This document shows positions 23,125 through 32,897 of a DNA stretch of 64,000 bases, one piece after another. The DNA is taken from the NCBI GenBank assembly GCA_020310875.1, contig CM035428.1:103021661-103085660 (forward strand), given 5' to 3'. The stretch is from Ceratopteris richardii. Its lineage: Eukaryota > Streptophyta > Polypodiopsida > Polypodiales > Pteridaceae. Under the pieces are notes generated by a model that did no database searches, had not been told where the DNA came from, and worked only from the letters and a program-made list of their open reading frames with translations. The stretch's first letter is position 1. Every line of letters begins with the position of its first letter. Made by a program: the position numbers and the translations under genes.

Positions 23125-23143
23125 CCCTCGATATGTTGTAGTG
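23125..23143 (-). repeat. CACTA-A right terminal inverted repeat
   Basis: CCCTCGATATGTTGTAGTG, reverse complement of the left TIR. Confidence 0.95.
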
Positions 23144-23146
23144 TTT

Positions 23147-23412
23147 ACTTTATGCAAGTTGACATGGGAATAGATTTGTGTAAAAAAAAAATACATTGTC
23201 ACATGATTGCAATGTTTGGGCCTTGAAGATTGCAAAGCTATTGCCATTCCCATGGAAACATGCTTACAATTGAGTCCTCATGCTATTGGAGATGCATTTG
23301 ATGTTGTTATCTATCAATAAGCTAATGGATGCTTGATTTACTTATGCTTATCCATTTCCCAAGTTTCAACCATTGGAGGGTGATTAAGTGCATGTTTCGC
23401 TACTTGAGTGGT
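23147..23412 (+). pseudogene. Copia RT/RNase H, continuation of 16483-18604
   Basis: Resumes with TTTATGCAAGTTGACATGGG (FMQVDMGI) immediately after the CACTA insertion and runs to the YLSGT motif of the RT/RNase H connection, where similarity ends. Several stops. Confidence 0.85.
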
Positions 23413-24582
23413 ACCTATTGAAATGAAAGAAGAAACTCCTAATCTACTATTAATAATACATTAATCAAACTAAGGAGGAAGGAACAAAAGATAAGAAAAC
23501 ATGATGAACTAAACAAATAGAAATGAACTCACAAAGAATGCTCTATGAGCATGGAGACTCCATGAGAAGAGGAAGCACACTCTTGGCAATGGGCTAGAGT
23601 GAGTGAGCTTGTGGGGAGTGAAGGAAGGCCTTGCTTATATGGAGTTTGGGAAAATTCCCTTGCATGTGGGATAAATGGACTTCCATGTGAATGATTCTAG
23701 CTTTGGACAAAAGAGTGGAGCATGTGATGACCCTTTTGTTTGTAATCTAGGGGACTAGTGACATATGGGAACACTTAGTCCATTGGCTTTGGGATCTAAG
23801 GACATATGGGATCCTTAGACATAGCTTGGACATATGGCATCCAAGTGCGGGACATTTGGAATCCCTTGGTTTATGGTTGCATGGACATATGGGATTCATG
23901 GTGTGTGGGACATATGGCATCATGGGGATCTTGCAACATATGGAATCCCAAGACATATACTTGGACATTTGGGATCTACGGGCATATGGGATCCCTAGAC
24001 ATACAAGAGGGTTTACATCATGGGGTAGGTGGTGCTTTCGATCCATTTGCATATTGTTCTTGTGAACTCCTTTTGAGCATTGTTATGTTGTTGTTGTTGT
24101 AGTCTTCATGGGATCCATTGATGGATCTTTGGTAGGGTCCTCTTCTTCTTGCTTGTTGATTATGAGCATGGCCTTTGGTTTTTCTTGTGTTCACGACATA
24201 AGGAAGGTCTTACTCTTTTAAAGAGTAGTGTCTAACCCCTTTACACAAAAAATAAGATGATCAATGACAGTATGCAAGATAGATTAATAAAGTCACCTAT
24301 CTCTACGTATACATGAAGTGAGAATATTCCAATGAAATTTTAACAAAACAATGTGTTTCAAATGGTAGCTTCTAAGTTCTAACTCATACAAGATTGGAAT
24401 ATGATTCTGGGACATCTAGCAAATGATTCTCCACATAGCTCATCTTTCTATCTATCATTCAGGTGATTACACAGTTAACGCCGTTTTGCTACAAGCTGAA
24501 TGAATACATACATTGACATCAATGCATATGTCAGCTATGTAATTCAGGATCCTGGCCAATAAGACACTCATGCACATAACTT
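23413..24582. other. No gene recognised; contains a degenerate minisatellite
   Basis: AT-moderate sequence without supported coding potential. The only structure seen is the GACATATGGGATCC-type repeat at 23756-24010 (listed separately) and a (GTT)n run near 24088-24099. Confidence 0.5.
23756..24010. repeat. Degenerate minisatellite, core GGACATATGGGATCC
   Basis: About ten irregularly spaced copies of a core close to GACATATGGGATCC (variants CATATGGCATCC, CATTTGGAATCCC), 20-35 bp apart. Highly diverged. Confidence 0.7.
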
Positions 24583-25091
24583 TCACACTATAGCGTTCTG
24601 CACGATCGGGGCTCCAATCTGGCCAATGGCTCTTGCTACAAACATGGTCTTTGGATCTTTCCACCTTGGGAAGCTGAAAGAAATCTCCTTGGGTGCAATA
24701 GGTACAAGTGCACCACTGATTGTGCCTACACCAGCATCGCTTTTGTTTTCATGAAGGACTTGAAAATTTTGGTTGCAAAGTTGCCAGAGAAAGGCCTCTC
24801 CTCCTCAGCTTCATCGTCCCAAGGATCCACTACCTTTTGGGGTCCTCTGAATCGAAAGAGTCTTGTGCCAGGCCGTGTGGGTTCAGCTAGCTCCTTAGAA
24901 GGGACATCATTTTGCTTCTTGTCGAACCTGTTGGTAGTTCTTTGCCCACACAGTACTAGGTCAACAGGGAGATGAGAGGACGACGAACCACAAAAGTAGC
25001 TACTCTTTCCAACAGAGATACCTTTAGCTTTCATTTGCAAAGCATGGCCACTGCTACTGCTACAAATGCCCATCATCTGACATGTAGCCAT
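24583..25091 (-). CDS. Unrecognised host protein, possible plastid-targeted, one apparent frameshift
   Basis: ATG at 25091 opens MATCQMMGICSSSSGHALQM, a Ser-rich start compatible with a chloroplast transit peptide. The chain continues with GTRLFRFRGPQKVVDPWDDE, AEEERPFSGNFATKIF, and in that frame stops at 24726. From about 24755 the coding character moves to another frame reading QVLHENKSDAGVGTISGALV, PIAPKEISFSFPRWKDPKTM, FVARAIGQIGAPIVQNAIV and a TGA at 24583. One base missing in the A4/T4 run near 24765 would join the two into about 170 residues. No intron is obvious. The gene sits between transposons, and a gypsy gag-pro unit ends about 450 bp upstream of its start. I recognise no family. 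The frameshift could be a real lesion or an assembly error in the homopolymer. Confidence 0.6.
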
Positions 25092-25543
25092 AGCTAAGTT
25101 CTTCAAACAAGAAAGAACCGAAAGAGTTGCAGCCTATGGAGAAGATGCAAACCAAAGTGGTTCAAATAATGATCTATATTAGCAGCATATGGGCAATACA
25201 AGAGGTCCTCATCTTAGCTAGTTTCTGCAAGCATGATGACCCCTTTGAAAATGTTCCTGCTGTACATTTCTCTGATTGCGAGATATCCTCGATATATGAT
25301 CGGGAGCCTCATACAATTTGGCATGGCAGCATAGTCCAATGGTTTTGGTCACGAACCATCATCTCCGTCTGTGTGCTTGATTTGCACCACTCAGAGGACC
25401 GAAGCACAACAGTTCTCAGCTTCACTTTCTTTGCTTCTCTGAAATGCTATGCCACACGGGATCGACATTGGCAAAGTTTTTCTTCCATGGTTATCATACA
25501 CATTCACGTGCAACAAAGAGATAGTAGCACAACACAATGGTGA
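25092..25543. other. Upstream region of the 24583-25091 gene
   Basis: No recognised coding sequence. It should hold the promoter and 5' UTR of the minus-strand gene, and is bounded on the right by the end of the gypsy protease ORF. A plus-strand frame of 138 codons (25127-25543) has no recognisable motif. Confidence 0.4.
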
Positions 25544-26350
25544 TTATTGATCGATCATAGTGCTTATAGGTGCATAGGCTGGATCTTGTAGGGTTTGTGG
25601 ATTTTGTTCTGCACCTAAGGTCCTTGCTTCTAATCTTTCTTCCTCTTGTTTGGCTACTTTACACATCCATAAATGAGTATCCTCATGCAACCAAGAAGGA
25701 TCTGATTCTAATGAGTGCACGGATTCTGTTTCTACTGGTGTCTTATGGATGGTATTCCATTGTATTGGGGGTACATCTCTATGTGAATAGTCTTTAAGAT
25801 TGACTTTGGTAGTTACTCCTAAATGTTGCAAGTACAAAGAATTAGTTCCCCAATCTTGTACAATTTGCAACTGACGCATGAATGGTCGTCCCAATATCAT
25901 CTCATAAGCATGGTTTTTTGCAAAGTCACAAATGGCAAAGGTATGCTCAAATTCTACACCACAAGTGGTGAGAGATATGCCTTCTAGTAAGCCTAATGGT
26001 TTTTCTATGTGTCCGTCAGCCATTTGTAGCTTCATCCTGGTGCGTCTCAATGCTGGCTTACCCCAACGTTTCCATAAAGCGGTGGTAGCTATGGCTACTC
26101 CGGCTCCTGAATCTAAGATGGCTTTCGTGGTGTAGCCCTGATGGGTTATCAGAAGATAAGTGTTACCTTCCTCTCCTTCGCTCACATCTCCAATCTTTTC
26201 TACGGGTATCTCTGGTACCTTATCTTGTGATCCTATTGGTGAGGGAGTAGTAGCAAGCTCGGGGAATTGATTTGTTACATGCTTCCACAATTCTGGTTTT
26301 ACCTTCAATAACTCCTCTAGAGTGAGATTACATTCTTGATCACTTCCGTG
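25544..26350 (-). pseudogene. Gypsy retropepsin-like protease region
   Basis: Open frame with no ATG of its own, so it probably depends on frameshifting or is displaced by an indel from gag. It begins near CNLTLEELLKVKPELWKHVT. The catalytic segment is AILDSGAGVAIATTALW, with flap-side MILGRPFMRQL, as in aspartic proteases of plant gypsy elements. About 265 residues to a TAA; the tail after the protease has no RT similarity. The frame itself is free of stops. Confidence 0.72.
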
Positions 26351-26399
26351 TTTCTAGGGATGACTGATTCTTCATTCCTCACTATTATCGTGGGTGCTC

Positions 26400-27836
26400 T
26401 CATACTAATAGACTTTGCTTCAACAAGCCATCTAGGAACAATGACACTTGCTTAGCTTGTGAGGGTAGCTCTTGCATTGGACATCGTTCAACATACTGTC
26501 TAAACCTACGTCCTGCCAGTCTAACTGTTTCTTGAGGGGTCTGTTTAAAGCTATGAATCAACGAAGACGTGTCATGTCTAATCCCACTTTTAGAGAATTC
26601 AGTGATGAATGACTCTAAAAAGTGATGGATGTCTCTAAATTGCCTTTGTTGCAAAGGTTGGAACCAAGTTAAAGCGGTATTCTTTAACGTTAGTCCAAAT
26701 GCGTTGTATTGCGTGAACATGTCTTCAACTTGTTCGGCTCTTAGTACTTGCTTGAATTCTGCGACGTGGTCGTAGGGATCTCCTGTCCCATCAAAATAAT
26801 TCTTCATTGATTTTACTAATTGAGTGGGTCTCAATATTCTTGCGTGTTCACGTGGTCTAGGTAGAGGAAAATCATCCCTACCACCTGGTATTCCATGATC
26901 TCTTTGTCTATCCACTCTATTAGTGTCCGTGGTTGTTCGATCTCTCCCTATGGGATGAGTGAAGCTTACTTCTGGTCTCTCTTTATTTCCTTCTCTTTGA
27001 TTTCCATGGGCTGAGGATGTTCCTGCCCCTTGTTGACTTGTATTCATGTTCGTTCTAGATGGAGGGAATACCAATTCTCCTCTCCATGTGTATGTGTTTT
27101 TAGCGCGGTCGGGTACCACAAAGACTCTTTCTGAAGTCTCATCCAGGTATACAACCTTTCCAGGTGTATCCGGGTCCTTGAATTCGTATATAGTGATGAT
27201 ACCTACCTCACTAAGTATCTCGGTCTTGTATCTCCAAAAGGCTTCATCAGTTTCTTTATTTACAAACAACTCTATGCTTCTGTTGTCCTGAGGGATCCAA
27301 TCCGGGATTAGTACTCGTGTCAGTACAGATTTCCCTCTAGGTGTTCTAGGCTCTTCTACTGGTTCTTTTCCTTGAGGTTTTGCTTCCGTCTCTAGTTGAA
27401 TCACGCCAAATTCGTTGGTATTGTTTGGCTGCGTACTTAAGATGTACATTGTTCCTTCCTTGTCTATGCACGCGTCTCTCTCGAATTTCACCACTGGACG
27501 TTCCAATCCAATGGGTTGATCGGGGTTGTGCATTTGCACCACTTGCCTTCGCAAACCATCCTCATAGATGCGAGCACCTAATCGGTTGGTTCGGAGAAAC
27601 TCTAGTTGTGTTCTATAGGGTCCTTCAGGTTTTTCTAAATAGGCTACATTCGACCCTCCTTCTGGTCTTTCTGTGCTAAATGCCATTTCTGAATCACTAG
27701 TATCTGAGCTCTCGTAGGGATAACTAGTGTTCAATTGTTGAGCCCACGATCGTGCAGTAGTTCTTACACTTGCCTCTGATGATCTAAGGCTTCGTTGGTC
27801 TGACTTACCTATATGTTTGCCCGATCTAAGGTTCAT
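26400..27836 (-). CDS. Gypsy gag polyprotein
   Basis: ATG at 27836 gives MNLRSGKHIGKSDQRS, a start seen in many plant gypsy gags. A charged, Pro-rich N-terminal half leads into the Retrotrans_gag capsid domain: ILRPTQLVKSMKNYFDGTGD, PYDHVAEFKQVL, LTLKNTALTWFQPL, FLESFITEFSKSG, LAGRRFRQYVERC. The frame is intact for 478 codons and stops at 26400, at KQSLLV. No CCHC knuckle is seen. It packages element RNA into particles. An intact gag without pol suggests trans-mobilisation or recent truncation. Confidence 0.85.
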   Translation of the reverse strand: MNLRSGKHIGKSDQRSLRSSEASVRTTARSWAQQLNTSYPYESSDTSDSEMAFSTERPEGGSNVAYLEKPEGPYRTQLEFLRTNRLGARIYEDGLRRQVVQMHNPDQPIGLERPVVKFERDACIDKEGTMYILSTQPNNTNEFGVIQLETEAKPQGKEPVEEPRTPRGKSVLTRVLIPDWIPQDNRSIELFVNKETDEAFWRYKTEILSEVGIITIYEFKDPDTPGKVVYLDETSERVFVVPDRAKNTYTWRGELVFPPSRTNMNTSQQGAGTSSAHGNQREGNKERPEVSFTHPIGRDRTTTDTNRVDRQRDHGIPGGRDDFPLPRPREHARILRPTQLVKSMKNYFDGTGDPYDHVAEFKQVLRAEQVEDMFTQYNAFGLTLKNTALTWFQPLQQRQFRDIHHFLESFITEFSKSGIRHDTSSLIHSFKQTPQETVRLAGRRFRQYVERCPMQELPSQAKQVSLFLDGLLKQSLLV

Positions 27837-28672
27837 TAATTTTCTTCCTTGCACACTCAGTACACGTTCAGATTGTCACCGATTCTTTGTTATTACTTTC
27901 TTGATGCTTTTTAGATTTCTTTTAGATTCTTGTCTTAATGTATGCGTCAGGAATTCGACTTTCCGTGATAATTTTGAGTTCTCGTTCCGTCAGACTTAGG
28001 TTCTTTCCTTTAGGTTTTCGTCACACACACCTTTACTTTAGTCTTGAACTTGAAAGAATTAAATATCTTGAACTTGAGGCGTTCCTATCGTCTTAATCCA
28101 TAATGCTAACGATTATCCTAAGCTAAGAATTGACTGAGGGGGTTGAGTGATCTTCCAACCTCGAGTCAGCTTTTTCTGGTTGCTCTGATGCCCAAGATGT
28201 CGCGCTTCCCAAGCTTTATGCCCTTCACTGCCTTGCTTTGGTTGTCTTTGATTGCCCTTGCTAGACCTGGAAAAATCCAATATTAGACCAATTCTCAGTT
28301 GGATGATCAAGCACTTAGGTACATACACCTTTTAAGTCCCTTCCCTTTTGCCCAACTTTTTAATGCTTGCCCCCTGGCTTTCAAGTCCCAAGCTAGGTCA
28401 ACCTCAAAATAGCTTATCTAAAAATAGATGTATTCTTTAAGAAAAAAACAGTTGAGGTCACGTAGTACTCGTCAAGAGCTTTCTAACGAGCTATTAAGCT
28501 CAAAAAACGGACTTCGGATGAAAAAGTTATGACCGTTCAGGCCCTGGGGGGTAAAAACTGACAAATAGGTTTTTCTCCAAATATGAGCTAAGGGGTCTCC
28601 TATGAGTCTAATCACCCAAAAATTTCCCAAAAATAGCCCCAAAATTGGCCAAAAAATGAAACCCTAAAATTT
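27837..28672 (-). other. Gypsy leader, proximal part
   Basis: Untranslated region between the gag start and the minisatellite. The block around 28465-28545 (CTTTCTAACGAGC, CGGACTTCGGATGAAAAAGT) is of a type I recall as common in plant LTR-element untranslated sequence. No gene. Confidence 0.55.
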
Positions 28673-29445
28673 GCGATGGGGGTGCACAATCGCGATGGTC
28701 TGGGATGATCGCGATGGTCTGGGACCGTCGCGATGGCGTGAGGGTGCAGCGTCGCGATGGCGTGAAATTGGACCGTCGCGATGGCGTGAACTTGCACAAT
28801 CGCGATGGTCTGAAAGTGCACCGTCGCGATGGCGTGAAAGTGCACCGTCGCGATGGCGTGAAATTGCACAATCGCGATGGCGTGAACTTGCACAATCGCG
28901 ATGGCGTGAACTTGCACAATCGCGATGGTCTGAAATTGCACCGTCGCGATGGCGTGAAATTGCACAATCGCGATGGCGTCAGTCAACGGTCAACATGCAC
29001 AATCGCGATGGTCCAAAGTGAACCCTCGCGATGGTCTGGGCGCGATGGCGTGAGCCAATCACGATGGTCTGGGCGCGATGGCGTGAGCCAATCGCGATGG
29101 TCTGAATTTTTGAAGCGTCGCGATGGTCTGAAGTGCACCGTCGCGATGGTCTAGATTGCCACGTGGCACCGTCGTCACGATGGCGTGAGCCAATCGCGAT
29201 GGCGTGACACAATCGCGATGGTCAGAGACCGTCGCGATGGTCCGGCCAAGCCGTCGCGATGGCGTGGGCCAATCGCGATGGTGTGACACAATCGCGATGG
29301 TCAGAGACCGTCGCGATGGTCCACCAAAATGCAAATTTTGTGAATGCAGCTGTGGATTCCTAGAGGCGCTGGTGTCGCCTACACGCTGGTGTGGTCGCCT
29401 TCTCCAAATTCCGAACTTTGCAGACCATCGCGATGGTCTGACACA
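28673..29445. repeat. CGCGATGG minisatellite in gypsy leader
   Basis: About forty copies of the octamer CGCGATGG, mostly within TCGCGATGG(C/T)(G/C)TG, at roughly 17-26-bp spacing; clearest unit CGATGGCGTGAAATTGCACA. The core TCGCGA is palindromic. GC-rich against AT-rich surroundings. It lies between PBS and gag, so it would be transcribed as leader. Confidence 0.93.
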
Positions 29446-29791
29446 GTCGGAAATTTCTGACAGAAACTGAAAATTTTACCTTTTCCAAGCTTTCCTGATG
29501 CACTGGAGCTCTGGACCTGCAAGAAAACTCAAGAAAACAAAAGTACACACAAGCACAAAAGTTCTCTCTCACTCTCTCGCATGCACAAATGAGGGGAAAT
29601 GAGGAGAATGGGTGGATATGGTGAATTTTCTGATTTTTTTGGAGATGAAGATGATGATGCGGTGATGAAGATGGAGTGTGGGGGAGGTGAAAAACACTAA
29701 AAACTAAGTAAAAACAACAACAAAAACTGAAATTTTTACCTTCCAACGCCACTTCTTGCTATACTATTACCATCACACATTCGTCCTAGAC

Positions 29792-29813
29792 TCGATCCCC
29801 GGCAACGGCGCCA
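29792..29813 (-). other. Primer-binding site (tRNA-Asp type)
   Basis: Minus-strand TGGCGCCGTTGCCGGGGATC, the usual primer site of plant Athila/Tat-like gypsy elements, seven bases inside the LTR end at 29821. Confidence 0.9.
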
Positions 29814-29820
29814 AATTTGG

Positions 29821-30293
29821 TGTTGCTCTAGCACAATGGTGAGAACCACGTTAAGAAGCTCCACCTCCTTAATGTCAATCCGCGGAAGAGATAGGAGTGA
29901 TATGAAGATCGTGAATGTGAGATGAAGTGAGAGTGAAGGTGAGAAGCATAGAAATGCACACACACATACACACACACAATGAAGAGACAAGCAAGACACA
30001 ATGGAAGGTGGGAAATTAGCTCTATTACTCAAGAACACTATTACAAGCTCAAAAGAACTCTAAACTCCAACAAGCTAACCTCAAAAATGAGCTCTCTAGC
30101 TCTTTTTATAGTTTCTAGACTAGCTTTGACCGGTTTCACATCTAGTGACTGGCATAGTTAAAAATTAGGTCCTAGATGCTATTTGGAAGGGTAAACGATG
30201 TCTAAAAATAACGAAAATTGATACGCTTGTTCTACCTAAGCTCCTCAAGCTCGAGGACTCCTCGGCTTGCACAAAATGGAGCTGTGGATTACA
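29821..30293 (-). repeat. Gypsy 5' LTR (outer boundary tentative)
   Basis: Inner edge fixed by the PBS (TGTTGCTCTAG on the plus strand). The outer edge is placed at GGATTACA (30293) because TGTAAT.../...CAACA would give TG-CA ends; no second LTR confirms it. A TATA-like ACTATAAAAAGAGC lies on the minus strand around 30100-30112, with downstream sequence typical of R/U5. A CA-rich tract occurs at 29957-29978. Confidence 0.65.
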
Positions 30294-30481
30294 AAATGGG
30301 GTTTTCTATGTTACATATGTCACAATAGTGATAAGAATCACTGTTGGAGGTTTTTGGAAAGTATTTGAAAACATAATTATTTGAAAAACGATTCGACTGG
30401 CTCCCTGCTCTGTCGTTACATGCTTCCGTGTCGTCTGTGCCTCTGGCTGCTTCCAACATGCTCCAAACAACCAATGAAAGG
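30294..30481. other. Target-site DNA between two LTR elements
   Basis: Short unannotated stretch, continuous across the 30482-33403 insertion with sequence beginning at 33404. No gene. Confidence 0.5.
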
Positions 30482-30985
30482 TGTTAGAGGCATGCTTCAT
30501 TTATATAATTGTTTAAGGTCCATTTGAAGGGTTGAGAAAGGGCTGAGTGGGAAGAGCCTTAAAGGCCACATCTCTTTGTATAAATAAAGCATTGATTAAT
30601 GAGGGGAGCCCTCTTTTTGGTGTTCGTCGCCATTCATGGCGTTCCATTAACGAATAGAGCTCTCTCTCTCTTATATTTTCGTCGCCCATATGGCCTCAGA
30701 TGTCTTTTTATTTGTTAAGAATGCTAGGTTTTCTTTTCATTAAGTTCATAAAATGCATGCGATTCCTCTTTCTCTGTGTTACGAGTTAGCTATGGCGCTT
30801 TTATCCCTCGCTCCCCTGTTGCATGGTTCGTGATAAGAGTAGCTATGGCGTGCTGCTCTCTCCCTCTCCCTCTTCTCTGTTGCAGCGGGGCGACGATGCC
30901 CTCTCTCCCCTCGCTGCTCTGGGCATGGAGGCGCCAACCTTTCTCTCTTTACTGTTACAGAGAGGTGACTCTCTACCAGTGAACA
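30482..30985 (-). repeat. LTR of CCHC-carrying element (left)
   Basis: 504 bp, TGTTAG...GAACA. Contains a CT-repeat and the stretch GTTCGTCGCCATTCATGGCG. Nearly identical to 32898-33403. Confidence 0.93.
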
Positions 30986-31458
30986 CTAGCACGCCCCAAC
31001 GGATGCGCCCCCCCTCAATCCCTACGCGGACCTCATCATTTTTATGTCTGCAACACTACGGATGGCTGGTGATGCTATGCGCTTCAACACTAAGGAGTTA
31101 TGATATCGCTCGTAGTCATTAGGCGCAATGATTTTAATTTAATCTCTGTATGTTCGATTAGTTCACAGAGGCACTATCGATGGATGTCTTCCTCATACCA
31201 TTTTCGTTTACTCATCTATGAAGGACTGTTCAATGTGGATGAATTCACCTGTCTCGCAAGTCGATGTCTGTCGTATGAATATCAAAGTTTGATTTGCATG
31301 AGTAGTGTTCGCGAGCATCTTTCTATGATACCACTATTGTTTGCTCTCACTCGTGCGTGTTACACCCTGTATCGGTTCTTGTTTTGTTGAAACTTCTGCG
31401 GCTTTCACTATTCCCGGGTTGCCATGGGACTGTTTGCGGTGGGGACATCCTGCGACTT

Positions 31459-31965
31459 CTATATGGCCTCAACCGCGAACAACACCATTGTACCTTTCGG
31501 TCTTCCTATACAGGGATATGCTGCACGATTTGCACTGTCTTCAGATGTTTTATGGTTTACATGGATGGCGTTGCCTCTTTTGCAAGCGGCAGTACGATGG
31601 CCAATTTTACGGCAGTTCTTGCATAATCGAGTATCAACTCGTTCTTTTGAGTCACACTCTCGAGCAATGTGTCCTGATTTGAAACAATTACGGCAGATTG
31701 CTTCTTTGCAGTTCCGACATGCAGGTTCATGAGTACAGACTGGTGTTGCATGTCCTAGAAGACCACAATTGTTGCACACAGCTGCTACATTGGGACAATC
31801 TCGTGTATAATGACCTGGGCGACGGCAGTTGAGACATACATCAGAAGGCATTCTTGATGTGAATCTTGACTTTCCACGAGTCCTACTCCAAACTCCACCC
31901 CTCCCACGAAGACTACGATTTTCATCATCCCTACGCAAATTATAATATCTATCTAGACGTAGCAC
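31459..31965 (-). pseudogene. Captured CNBP/GIS2-like CCHC zinc-knuckle fragment
   Basis: Open frame of 168 codons without an upstream ATG (a stop precedes it in frame; the first Met is residue 39), hence a 5'-truncated fragment. An Arg-rich start (RSLRGRGGVWSRTRGKSRFT) is followed by four complete CX2CX4HX4C knuckles at residues 44-57, 64-77, 91-104 and 115-128, plus one truncated knuckle at 83-86 (CRNCKEA). Sequences such as CLNCRRPGHYTRDCPNV and CNNCGLLGHATP resemble plant GIS2/CNBP-type single-strand nucleic-acid-binding proteins rather than retroviral nucleocapsid, which has one or two knuckles. It is intronless and sits in the LTR element's interior, so retro-capture of a host transcript is likely. 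Confidence 0.75.
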
Positions 31966-32284
31966 TTTTGCACATTTCGATCCTATTTTATCTTTCTATA
32001 TCTGCTCTGGCGATTCATATGCTGCATTTGTTAGATTAATAATGACTATTGATGGCATCAAATACAATTGTTTAGGATGGGCGCACACTTTTGGCTTCAT
32101 TTCTTTCTACAAAAGGATGATGTTTTCCTTTTTGAGTATGGGATGCGTAGGTGTTCTTGAGACAATCTATATGTATAATGATTCCTTGACAAAGTGTTAT
32201 GGGCGTTCTCCTTAAACATGTAAAGCTTCTTGGAATTACTTAAATTTATGACCTAATGTCAGTTATTAGAATTTCACTTCATGT

Positions 32285-32671
32285 ATGCATATAGGAGGGC
32301 AAGATCATGGTTATGTGAGTGGTACTTGTGAACCTTGGATTAAGTTCCAGGCACTTCACTTTGCCTCTTACATTGCTCTTGGTCTTGGATATGTTATGAA
32401 CCTTACTTGCATTCCATACCATGGTCTAACCATGCACTTTGATTTGCAAGTATGGTTCATAAGGGTAGACCATCATTATGTGTGCACATGTAGCTTTGGA
32501 TTGACAGGTTGCTCTTACATTGATTATGTACATGGACTTGGACTATTCTATTCCAAGAAAGGTGCTACCACTTTGGCATTAGAAAATGTATATGAGGATT
32601 GTATATGGGTTGGGTTCTTATCTCTAGATATTGTTTGGATAGGTGTTGGCCTTGATGTGAAGGCTTGACTT
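32285..32671 (+). CDS. Uncharacterised 127-codon ORF inside the CCHC-carrying element
   Basis: ATG at 32285 to TGA, antisense to the presumed element transcript. Aromatic- and Gly-rich (GTCEPWIKFQALHFASYIAL, YVHGLGLFYSKKG). Hydrophobic, with no motif I know. Could be chance; listed because it is the longest unexplained frame in a very young element. Confidence 0.2.
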
Positions 32672-32897
32672 GATGATTTTAATCTTGGTCAGTGTGATGG
32701 AACCGGTGTTCTCGGGCATGAGTGATGTGGAGACTCGCGGATTGAAACACTCTTCAAGATTAGATGTATTCCTTTGGTTGAATGACATATTGTAAAAAGG
32801 TTCCCAGCCTTTAAATGGTTCCCATGTAATTTTCATCTTGTGAGGGGGTTATCACTTATCAAGGGATGTGGTAGTTCAAGTCCACCGTGCGTGCCAG

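Larger units (their letters stand above)
18605..23143 (-). mobile_element. CACTA-A: En/Spm-type DNA transposon
   Basis: 4539-bp element with perfect 19-bp terminal inverted repeats CACTACAACATATCGAGGG, inserted in copia RT. Flanking triplets are TTA/TTT, an imperfect 3-bp target duplication; joining the flanks restores the copia reading frame. Subterminal regions carry many copies of CGTCGGTAT/ATACCGACG in both orientations (18690-18850 and 22945-23120), as in CACTA elements. It encodes one two-exon ORF on the minus strand but no DUF4218/Transposase_21 ORF, so it is probably non-autonomous. The interior is dominated by a 2.1-kb low-complexity array. Confidence 0.92.
25544..30293 (-). mobile_element. 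Ty3/gypsy gag-protease unit with 5' LTR; pol and 3' LTR missing
   Basis: Minus-strand order: 5' LTR (about 30293-29821), tRNA-Asp-type PBS, a 1.95-kb leader with a minisatellite, gag (27836-26400), then protease (ending 25544). No RT, RNase H or integrase and no matching 3' LTR were found before the host gene. Either the 3' part was deleted, or this is a gag-bearing non-autonomous derivative. Confidence 0.82.

Noticed and set aside
25127-25543. 138-codon plus-strand frame upstream of the 24583-25091 gene
   Set aside because: No motif, no neighbouring gene on that strand, and it occupies the probable promoter of the minus-strand gene.
28608-29334. Frames rich in RWREIAQSRWRE or FTPSRRC
   Set aside because: Translations of the CGCGATGG minisatellite; periodic and present on both strands.
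28673-29445. CRISPR array, because of regular short repeats
   Set aside because: Repeat cores are only about 8-12 bp with similar, not unique, spacers, in a plant retroelement leader. It is a minisatellite.
31341-31732. Plus-strand frames over the CCHC gene fragment
   Set aside because: Antisense shadows of the zinc-knuckle frame on the minus strand.
32840-32897. Possible tRNA gene before the right LTR
   Set aside because: Only a T-arm and 3' acceptor strand can be drawn; no complementary 5' acceptor strand, D-arm or anticodon arm is found upstream, so it is treated as a PBS-like site.
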